DNA of 64,000 bases, from positions 16,864,001 through 16,928,000 of the forward strand of contig OX344752.2 of assembly GCA_947034885.2 (NCBI GenBank). Direction: 5' to 3'. This document shows, in pieces, positions 55,355 to 64,000 of this stretch (position 1 is its first letter; the number at the start of each line of letters is the position of its first letter). This stretch comes from Thuidium tamariscinum (taxonomy: Eukaryota > Streptophyta > Bryopsida > Hypnales > Thuidiaceae). The notes under the pieces were generated by a model, which worked only from the letters and a program-made list of their open reading frames with translations, was not told where the DNA came from and did no database searches. The position numbers were made by a program, and so were the translations under genes.

Positions 55355-56099
55355 AAGGTGATTGTAAGAAAGGCCTCCTATTTTCTTGTCTCGTTTTAGA
55401 ATAATACTCATTTTTCTCGGGAGTACTTTAAAAATAAAAAAACAATTTTTAAGAAAAATAAAAAATATGATCAATGTATATTTTTTGAAGAAGAAGGTAC
55501 CCTATGAAGGAAAAGTGAAGGAAATTTTTCTAAGTAGGTGAATTAGACAAGTGCAAAATATCATGAAAATGAGCACTTTTACATATTTTTTTGTAAAAAT
55601 TTATAAAAAAATAGGAAAAATACATTTTAAAAAAAAGTAAAATTTGGTAATTTGAGAAGAACTGATGGTGATTACATTTCACCAAAATAATGATTTTGAA
55701 ACCATTTTCTATGTTTAGAATTGCATGCGCAAGAAGTCCCTATTTGCATGAATGTAGAGGATATAAAATAATATTTTTCTTAATTCTTTTTGGTGGACAC
55801 ATGAATCTTTAATGTGGAAATAGACCACATAAATTTCAAGTCTACATCACTAATTGTGGATACTCCACAGTACTAAAAACCCCTAAATTGCAAAGTGTGA
55901 CAAATTAGCTAAATTAAAATTAAATTAGAAAATGATTTTTAGAAATTTTTGAAAAATAATGAATCTTATTACTATCAATTGGCCATCTTCAATAAAAATT
56001 TCAAGTACATTGGCTTAATTCCCCAAAAGTTATAACCAATGGCATGAAAGTCATTTGGATTGTGACGCCAAATAGTAGAGCCCTTTCTTGCAATCACCC
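55355..56099. mobile_element. TIR element family H, copy 3
   Basis: Left tip AGGTGATTGTAAGAAAGGCC at about 55356, right tip TTTCTTGCAATCACCC ending at 56099. ATTA lies outside both ends (55352-55355 and 56100-56103). The interior shares GTACTAAAAACCCCTAAATTG, on the reverse, with copies 1 and 2. It appears inserted into the B fragment. Confidence 0.6.
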
Positions 56100-56229
56100 A
56101 TTAGTGCATTTTAATTCCATCTTTTAGATATTAGTAATTCAAATTTTATGTCTATCTCATACATACTTTTATTCAATACTTTCTTAAAGAATAAAAATTA
56201 TGTTTGTAGGTACTCTATTTTTTTTAGTA

Positions 56230-56554
56230 CACTGTCAACTCAATTACATACCACAGAGATTTAAAGCTTAGAGCTTTGTAGTGCAAATAAATAAAATTAT
56301 GAAGGTTGAAAGTCACATAACTTGGTCTTGCAATGTATTGAGAAATTTTTTTTTAACTCTATACGTAGATATCTTGCAATTTCTATAGTCAAAATTTCTG
56401 AAATTTTTTCAACAGACTCTCATATTAGTTTGGTGCAAGATGCTATTAGATTTAGAAAAAAAAATAGTTTTTAGACTCTTTTACTCTTTGCTATAGAAAT
56501 GGTAGTTTCACATGTTCTCTCATAGAAAGAAAGTCGTGGTTCTTTAGGGGTTAA
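56230..56554 (+). mobile_element. Right half of an A-related TTAA element
   Basis: Ends TCTTTAGGGGTTAA at 56541-56554. Upstream it carries family-A-like order: ATATCTTGCAATTTCTATAG, then a GGTGCAAGATGCTATTAGAT block and AATGGTAGTTTCACATG. It differs enough from other A copies to be a subfamily, and matches the reversed piece at 62386-62650. The left half is missing. Confidence 0.55.
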
Positions 56555-56868
56555 ATTGTTATTGGTAGTGGGTGCATCAAAATGCTTTTTGTTTTCTTTG
56601 TTTGCCATGACTTTAAGTAGTACTACAAACACTTCTATAGAAGTGGTAGAAATAGCTCTTGTCACTTGAAGTCTTTAACTTTTCAATTCCAATTTTATAG
56701 ATGGTATTCTTATAAATAACTAAGGAGCTTTCTATATGTTGCTTAAATTATATATGTATAGGTATTTTTCTTTGGATAAAGTACATGTTTTTCCATAGTG
56801 ATAGAAAGTAATTTCTATCAAATTAAACCTCTTGAACAAATAGTACAATTTTTCTTTATTATCATTAG
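56555..56868. other. AT-rich DNA upstream of the transposase
   Basis: No start exon for the Plavaka-type transposase is identifiable here. The first readable codons begin after an acceptor-like ATTAG at 56864-56868. Confidence 0.35.
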
Positions 56869-59800
56869 ATAATAATTGATTCCTATGAATGCATTCTATG
56901 TGGTAGTTCTTTTAGAACAAATAAAGCCTTAGCTACTCACAAAGCAACTTGTATAGGAAATAAGATTCCACGTGTAGAATCTTCTTCTAGAGGGAGGAGT
57001 AGTCATAGACTACAACATATTGGAACACCTGACTTTACTGATATTGTTGGACCAAGTGAACGTAATGAACCAGAACATCCTCTACAATTTCAAATTGATG
57101 ACTTCAATTTAGACGATTACAATGATTGTATAGAAGAAGATTTTTGAGCTTGTCTTCTTTAGAGGCACCTAGATATGAGTACAACTCAAATTTAAGTCTA
57201 GTCTATTGGATTAGAACAGTGAAAAAGTCTTCAGGCTTGTCTAATATAGACATAGATAAATTATTCAAAGATGTTTTGTTTCATCCAAATTTCAAGCTAG
57301 ATGACGTTTCTCTAAGGTCTGCATATGATATAGATAAATTTGAGAGAAGCTTTTATAGTGTGGAAGATGGATGGGAGCAGACAAATATTGGTGAATTTGT
57401 CCTACGCTTTCAAAATTCAATAACAGTGTTGGAGTCATTGTTTTCTTCTCCAGTGTTTGCTGAAAATTTTATACTAACACCTAAAATTCGTAATCCTCAA
57501 GAAAAAAAAGAATATTCAACACCAGCAACTAGAGATTGGTGGCATTTAATGTAGGCAAGTATTTTTTACACTTGAATATAACGAAGCAATTTTTGTTTTG
57601 TTAGTATGCTATATGGGTTTTTTGGGTCTCCTATATTGTTCTCTCTTAAACCAAAATTTAACTAAATTATGAATATAAATCAATTTTTTGTTACCAATTT
57701 AATACATGTGTTTTCAATAGGAACATGTTAATTTGGAACATAGAGATGGCATTGTTGTTCCATTAATTTTTTTCAATGATAAAATTGCATTGTCAAAAGA
57801 TGGAAAAATAAGTTCACACCCAATTTACTTCACGATTGCAAACATTGCATGTGAAGATAGGCATGTTGAAGGAGGTCATTGTTTGCTAGCACTTATGCCT
57901 GATTTTAAAGTTCCAAACTCAACACCTTTGGAACATATACAAGGATTCCAAGATTGTCTCTGACACATCTTGAAACCATTGAAGGAATGTAGTTACAAGT
58001 AAATTAAAACTATGTGTATTGAATGATGTTAATATTATAGTTGTTGATGACAAATTTACTTTACAAAAGAGAACCTTTGAAGTGATTAAAGAAAAGAAAA
58101 ATTTGACATGTGCTTATGTGCATTTGTGATGAAAATTGAATTTTTTTCATTTTCTTGTGAGCAACGGAATAATGTTGATTGACCCATTTGGCAAAGGACA
58201 AAGAGTATATCCAAGATTATATGCTTATGTATGTGACCATGAAGAATCATGTTTGGTAAGATTTTCATAAATCCATCTGAATAGTGTGTGATATAAGAAA
58301 AAAAAATTCACTTATTCTATAGTGCCAAATGAATCAAGAATTGAATGTAGGATTTAAGTTAACTAAATGCTCTAAACATATAAAGTATGTTGGAAGTCAT
58401 AGTCATTTAAGAAATACTTATAATGATTACTTATGAAGCTAGTGGATTTATTTTTCAAATCATGAAGACTTTGAATTATTTATTGCAAGCAAGACTATGG
58501 TGTACATATTTTACATTTTGTTTAATAAGAAATACATAAAGCTTAAAATCCAATAGTGGTAATAATTTCTAGAATTTGTTTGAAGCACATGTGAAATTAA
58601 TGGTTTTTTTATCTATGAACAAGTGACTTGTACTTATACAACAAATAGATGTGAATTTCCATGTAGTATGTGCATGTGTCTAGTTCAAGAATTGGTGAAT
58701 GTGCAAAGAACACATGATTATCGTACGGAGCCTACAATGAAAGTAATATATAATCAAATGATGCAAGCACCTCCAAGTAGGCGAAACAACATATCAAAGC
58801 AATATTCATTGCATCTAGTGGAGGTATACTTGTTATTCAAAAATGTGATGACATTAGGAATTTTTTTTAGAAAAATTGCAATGATGAGTTAGTATTAAAA
58901 ATAAAATGTCAATCATTGACTACATAGCATTTGTTTTTTTTATTTATGGATATATCAAATTGTTTTTTTATAAACAAACTGTTAAAATGTAATATAAGTT
59001 TTCTTATGGAATATGGGGCTTGAAGTATTAACTATTGGATATTGTAGAATAGTGTGCATTGTGGAGTTTTGTTGGAGGAGGGACAGAAATAGGCAATCCT
59101 TTTAGAGCCATCAATGTGGATGTATTACATCAAACGGATTTGGGTGTTTTCAAAACACTAATGGATGTTATACAAGAGATCTTTAAAGAATTGAATCCTA
59201 ATCCAATATTAGAATTAGATGCAAGGATAATGGCAATAAAAGACTCAAGAAGGTTTGTTAATTTTCGCTTGTTGGGTTCATCACGAGAAGGATATTTTAC
59301 ATCAAACGCAAACTTTGCTACTTTTGAACATCGTTCAGTGATGTAGGTGAGAAAAAGTAAATTGATGGAAAAAATTAAAGATTTGTACTGTGAACATTTT
59401 CAATTATTACATTTGATTACGAATCAATTAGTTCCAAATTAAATGAATATAGCATCTTATAAAAACTAGATATTCTGAATTAAATGAATTTAAGGTCATT
59501 GTTTCTTAATTATGTATCAACACGTTTTCTTAACATTATATTCAATTAGTTTCATTGACTATTGTATCAAGGGAATTAATGATTTTGTGTGTAGGTTATT
59601 GTATTTTGTTTGCAAGGATTATTGCCAAACTTTTTTGTTGAAGTGATTATAAGCTTTTTGGAATGGTATGAAGTATCTTGTCGTCAAAGAGAGTTTGATG
59701 AAGAAAGGCTGATATTTATGGAGAATTCAATGAGAAGGTATTAATGATAAATAAAAATTTAAAAGAAAATTAGGAATCTAGAAGGTGAACGTAGTATTGT

Positions 59801-60828
59801 TTATAACAACATAGTTAGTACAAATGTACATTGATTACCTTTTCATCAAATTGCAATGGTAGGAAATTGTAGAAGCTTGCTATTACACGAGTCCAAAAGT
59901 ATGAGTCCATGCACCTAGAATGCTTTATTTTCTATAGTTATGGTATATTTATATTATGGAGACCAATATTGTAATAGTCTATATTAAAAACACATGCATT
60001 TATTGTATGATGTCTTATTGTACATATGCTCAAGGTTGGTAGGTTCACATTTTGGAGCTCACATACTAGCATTGTTGGAAAATTGTATATGTATTGCAGG
60101 ACTATTGACCTATGTAAAATACATTTAGGAATATGGCAAAAATCAAACTTCAATTTGATAAAAGTTCATAATGTGATGCATTATGCCGCTTCAATCAAAT
60201 GATCAAGTGCTCCAATGGAATATAGTACAAATATATATGAGCATCTTGACATAGCTATTGTAAAAACATGTTATAGAATAAGCAATAGAAAGAATTTCCT
60301 TGATCACATTATAAAATACAATCAAAGACTTGAGGCTTTGAGGAAGGATGCAATGAAGAATGGAGCTTATTCTTGTTCAATTGGAAAGAATGCAACATTG
60401 GACAAGGTGCATGAAATGATAATTTTGAAAGTATTATACTATGAAATCCTAGTCAAAGTTCAAGGTTTGAAGCAACTCCAACTTTTACCCGTGCAACATC
60501 AAGTTTTCATACTAAAGAATGGTTTGGCAACATTTCAATAAGAATGGAAAAAGAGAATGAAACAACTGAGAGGACATGTTACGCTCAACTTTGCCTTTTG
60601 TTCAAGTGCAATGTGAAAGATGCAAGACACACTTATGAAACTCTTGAATTATGTTTGGTGAAAATGTATGAAGAGGTAGAATGTGATAATATAGTAAAGT
60701 GTCCAGTATTGAAATGTTTTGAAAATATTGAAGGATCATATGAGGTCATAGATATAGGTAGGATAATGAAATCTATTCACATTGCACTAGATTTTAGGAA
60801 CATGTCGATATTTTGTAAACCAATATAA
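56869..60828 (+). mobile_element. Decayed Plavaka/KDZ-type DNA transposon transposase
   Basis: Plus-strand pieces appear in the order of a Plavaka transposase. A C2HC zinc finger (YECILCGSSFRTNKALATHK) is at 56884-56943. Then 57126-57554 (EAPRYEYNSNLSL.., TPATRDWWHL). Then 57721-57963 (HRDGIVVPLIFFNDKIALSK, HPIYFTIANIACEDRH). About 58157-58257 is GIMLIDPFGKGQRVYPRLYA then YVCDHEESCL. A C-x2-C segment is at 58602-58892 (CEFPCSMCMC). 59059-59346 has INVDVLHQTDLGVF. About 59594-59739 has GLLPNFFVEVI. 60215-60541 has KTCYRISNRKNFLDHI. 60544-60828 has VIDIGRIMKSIHIALDF. Some gaps may be introns; 57555-57720 ends in a good acceptor. The frame changes in a T run near 57141-57145, and a stop follows ..GFQDCL, so this copy is not functional. 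Kinship is from motif order, not a search. Confidence 0.7.
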
Positions 60829-60839
60829 ATTCTGAAACT

Positions 60840-60930
60840 TTGACATGTAATGGTGTCATGGAATGTAATAATGTCATGGACCAATGGTGTCATGGAATAC
60901 CACTTTGTCATGTAATGTCACATATGCATT
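60840..60930 (+). repeat. GTCATGGAAT short repeats after the transposase
   Basis: Five or so copies of GTCATG (A/T)AAT-type words (ATGGTGTCATGGAATGTAAT, GTCATGGACCAATGGTGTC, GTCATGTAATGTCAC) cluster just past the last transposase codon. Subterminal repeats of this sort often bind the transposase, so this could mark the right subterminal region of the element; that is inference. Confidence 0.4.
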
Positions 60931-61020
60931 TATAATGAAGGTAAGAGTTGATTTGGTAAACTTGAAATTCTTTGAAGGGATTTAGTGTTTTTCGGTCTTC
61001 AATTTCAAATACAGTAGTAT

Positions 61021-61958
61021 TTAACCTCTTAAGTTCCTTGACAATGTTTACTCCAAAATTGGTCAGGAACTGCCATTTTGAAAACCAGTATCAATTTTTT
61101 TTAAAACATTTTTTGAGATATTTAACCATAGGATCTTGTAGTGAATTGGTTTGAAAATATGTTCAAAAAATTTCAAAGGTTTTCACCATATAGATTGCAA
61201 GATATTTGCATTTGAATGCTCAAAATTCTTTTTTTTTCACCTTGTAAGAAATAGGGCAATTGCACTTTACAAGGGAAAAATCATTTAGAAATTAGAATAT
61301 GATCCTATATGTTTGTGCCTCTTTGGACTCATTCATGTTGTCAAATAGACTACTTGTCTAAAAATTTCAAAATGTTTAGAATTGCACAACATATAGGGAG
61401 AAAATAAAAAGTAAAATGAAGTAGCAAATTATAAACCAAAATATAAAATTGTTCAGAATTTTTTTATGAAATTGGAAAATGCCATTCACAATGATTGCAA
61501 TGTAGTAATAAACAATCTATATCCTATGATTTTATTCTTTTTGAAAATGTAGGAAATTTAGTAAAATAAAGGACTTCAAAGTGTATTTTGGAGTAGAGAA
61601 TCTATAATTGCCCGAAATAAAAAAAACCTCATAACTTTTCACTCATTGATCAAAATGGAATGATTTAAAGGTTTTTGTACATATATAAATGAAGAAAACA
61701 AATTTCAATTTTTTTTTTTGGAGAAAGTGATTTTTTTCAATTCGCCCAAACTACCCAAGTACCAAAAAAAACACCATATGAGGCCATAAATTTTGACTTG
61801 TATTTCCAAATGTCCTGATTTTTTGTATACATTGAAGTTATTCCTTGTCACCATCTTGCATAGAAATTTGGGCTGAAAATATGAAAATGTACACTCACAT
61901 GTACCTATTCAAAATTACTATTTTGCCAAATTTTGCATATTGGTCCTTTAGTGATTAA
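61021..61958 (-). mobile_element. Family A TTAA element, reverse orientation, second copy
   Basis: Plus-strand start TTAACCTCTTAAGTTCCTTG at 61021 and end GGTCCTTTAGTGATTAA at 61942-61958; 938 bp. It is closest to the 8059-8974 copy (shared AAGTTCCTTGA right tip, CCCAAACTACCC, TGTACATTGAAGTTATTCC-type blocks). The short frame at 60972-61154 crosses its edge and is not a gene. Confidence 0.72.
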
Positions 61959-62219
61959 AACATTTGTAATGAATGAAAATTAAGTAATTAGAAAGTGAAT
62001 ATGTTCTTGAAATTTTAATTTAAATCTTAATTAAATGAAATTAGAAATTACTTCTAAATTAAAAGAAAAAAATATAAAGTCACTAAGGTTGTAAGAGGAA
62101 AAAATTTAGTTTTATGGATTGTACATAATTTGCTGGTTTCACATTGAATACAGTTGTCAAAGTTCGTTGAATTTCTTCCATATATATTTGCGCAAATTCA
62201 GTATAATACATTACAATTA

Positions 62220-62286
<67 letters not shown>

Positions 62287-62385
62287 CTATTGCTATGTCC
62301 TATTGAAATTGTAATATTAAAAGTTTTGTACTAGGAAAAAGGCCTTGGAATTATAGAAGTAAAAGAAAAAATTACACTCCCTCTT
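61959..62385. repeat. AT-rich DNA with TA/T microsatellite
   Basis: At 62219-62280 about 17 TA units run directly into about 27 T residues. No gene is recognised. Confidence 0.7.
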
Positions 62386-62650
62386 TTAATCTTTAAAAGA
62401 CCAAGGCCTTTTTTTTGGTAAAAAAATGCTTGAAACTACCATTTCTCTAAAAAAAAGTAAAAAAATCTGAAACTATTTTTGTTGTCCAAATCTAACAATA
62501 GGATCTTACACCTAAGTAGTATAAGAATAAGTCAAAACATTTCAAAAATTTGGCCTCCACAAAATTGCAAGATCTCTTGTACTTAAAGAGAAATTTTATT
62601 TATTTTTTGTACATCACAGGATTGGATTATTTGACTCTGAACCCTTATAA
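62386..62650 (-). mobile_element. A-related right-end piece, reversed
   Basis: Starts TTAATCTTTAAAAGACCAAG, then AACTACCATTTCT, ATCTAACAATAGGATCTTAC and ATTGCAAGATCTCTTGTA. This is the complement of the 56230-56554 subfamily. The far end fades out. Confidence 0.45.
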
Positions 62651-62829
62651 CTTTATTTTTTTGCTCTATTAAGTTTTTTGTTTTAAATTTTGGTGGTGCA
62701 TAATTGAGTTGATAGTTTAGGAAAAAATACAAAACTACAAAGAAATTAATTCTTATTCTTTAAAAAATTATAAAATAGAATTAGGAACAAGATAGAAGGA
62801 AAATCTAAATTATTAAAATTTCAAGGATA

Positions 62830-63208
62830 CAATTCAAATTCAGTAATTCTAATGGTAGAATTGTTCTAGCAAGCAAAAAATACCATGTAAAATTATTTTT
62901 TTGGTAGAATTGTAAAAATTACTTTCAAAATTGAACCGTATAGCTTCTTTTTCAAGAAGATGAACAAAGTGCTTGGAAAACAAGATTGTCCATAATTGTC
63001 TCATAACAAATCCAAATGAATTATTTTTTTCATAAACTCAAATTTTGAATTTTTTTTAATTGCCTAGATGCCCTTGTTTTGAACTAATTAGGGCAAATTT
63101 TTTGTTTTCAAGCAATGATTGAAAAAATAATAATATTTCCATGAAGCTAATCAATTTTTGTATCTTCAAAAAAAGTTTCAAAATATGAAAATAAAATTTG
63201 AGCCTATA
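62830..63208 (-). repeat. Reversed family B fragment
   Basis: Carries, on the complement, the B blocks ATTCATTTGGATTTGTTATG, GACAATCTTGTTTTCCAAG, CATTGATT-like and AAATTTTATTTTCATATTTT. Its TTAA tip is missing because element E starts at 63209, inside what would be the first 50 bp of B. Confidence 0.5.
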
Positions 63209-64000
63209 GGTACAGTGGGGTACCAATCAAAATGTCGTTTCGAATTCGCAGTGAGAAAAATTTCAATACTGCCAACTTTGAAAGCCTCTCGAGAGCTCAA
63301 AAATTGGTATTTTACAAGTAAATCTTTACCATAGCATCATCTTTAAGTTATTTATATGTATGCCAAATTTCAAGGCCAAAAGATTCACCTAAAAAAAGTT
63401 ATTCAAAATCTACCAACATGGATAGTGGTGAGAAACATTTCACTACTTTCAACTTTGACACCTTCCTAAGGATTGAGTTCTTTTTCTTTTGACATGAAAT
63501 TTTTTTCATGAAACAATCTCTATGTTTTTAATATGCATAAAAAATTTCAAGGTAAAATTTTTTTTTGTTTGAGAAGATATTTGAAATCTCCCAATAGGTG
63601 TAGTATTGAGAAAATTTTCATAATTGCCAACTTTGACACCCTCCCAAGGGCTAGAAAATTGGTTTCTTACCATGAATTGTTTTTTGTGAAGTCATCTCTA
63701 TGTTGATAGTATGTGCTCCAAATTTCTAATTCAAATGAATTACCAAAAAAAAGATATACAAAATCTTCCAACATGTGTAGTTGTGAGGAGGAGTTCTTGA
63801 GCCCTTAGTATAGTGTTATACTTGTTGTGCCCTTTCTTATTGTGGAGCAAAGATTGACACGAATGTAAAAACTCAACCTCACAACTACACATATTGAGAG
63901 ATTTTGAATATCTTTTAGTGGGTAAGTGTTTTGAACATGAAATTTGTAACATGTATTATCAATATAAAATTGATCTTATTCAAAAAAATTCATGTTAAAT
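63209..64000 (+). mobile_element. Fold-back element E, second copy, cut by window end
   Basis: Opens GGTACAGTGGGGTACC and follows the left arm of the 45227 copy: GCCAACTTTGA, TTTCAAGGCCAAAAGATTCA, CTACCAACATGGATAGTGGT, CCAACTTTGACACCCTCCCA, CCAACATGTGTAGTTGTGAG. It then turns near 63820-63840 and starts to read back (CTCACAACTACACAT). The rest lies outside the window. Confidence 0.7.

Overview
The window looks like nuclear DNA of a land plant. Two multi-exon genes with clean GT-AG introns encode plant-type proteins: a glutamate receptor-like channel and an acylamino-acid-releasing enzyme. They sit in very AT-rich intergenic DNA packed with non-autonomous DNA transposons. The unusual transposon mix (TTAA-flanked families and a Plavaka/KDZ-type transposase) makes me suspect a non-seed plant such as a lycophyte, fern or bryophyte. 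That is an inference; the sequence does not name the species.

Layout. 1-1.6 kb is moderately GC-rich with no recognisable gene. 1.6-19 kb is AT-rich repeat land: copies of a roughly 940-bp TTAA-flanked element (family A), one folded back on itself, one copy each of relatives B and D, a CACTA-type MITE, a truncated BTB/POZ gene (12.6-13.3 kb, minus) and a composite tandem array (17.0-18.4 kb). 19.9-25.2 kb (minus) is a complete 7-exon GLR gene, 946 codons. 25.2-27 kb holds its promoter side, then TIR elements of family H. 29.97-37.99 kb (minus) is a complete acylamino-acid-releasing enzyme gene: 17 coding exons, 824 codons, with a 1.6-kb repeat-filled intron carrying a MITE. 38-41.5 kb is its GC-richer upstream region. 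41.5-49 kb is again repeats: a second D copy, B copies, a 1.2-kb fold-back element E, a full A copy with an internal empty-site control, and a 238-bp element C. 50.9-53.8 kb (minus) holds coding-like pieces of an unrecognised gene. 55-64 kb holds another H copy, a decayed Plavaka-type transposase (56.9-60.8 kb, plus), a further A copy, a TA/T microsatellite and the start of a second E copy.

The two host genes are both on the minus strand but are unrelated in function: one is a predicted membrane ion channel, the other a serine peptidase of N-acylated peptides. The rest is best read as a record of transposition. At least four families share TTAA flanks and CCC-type tips, as in the piggyBac superfamily. 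One A copy lies beside an uninserted relative of its own target, which directly shows duplication of TTAA. No transposase for these families is visible in the window. I saw no tRNA, rRNA, CRISPR array, reverse transcriptase or LTR element.
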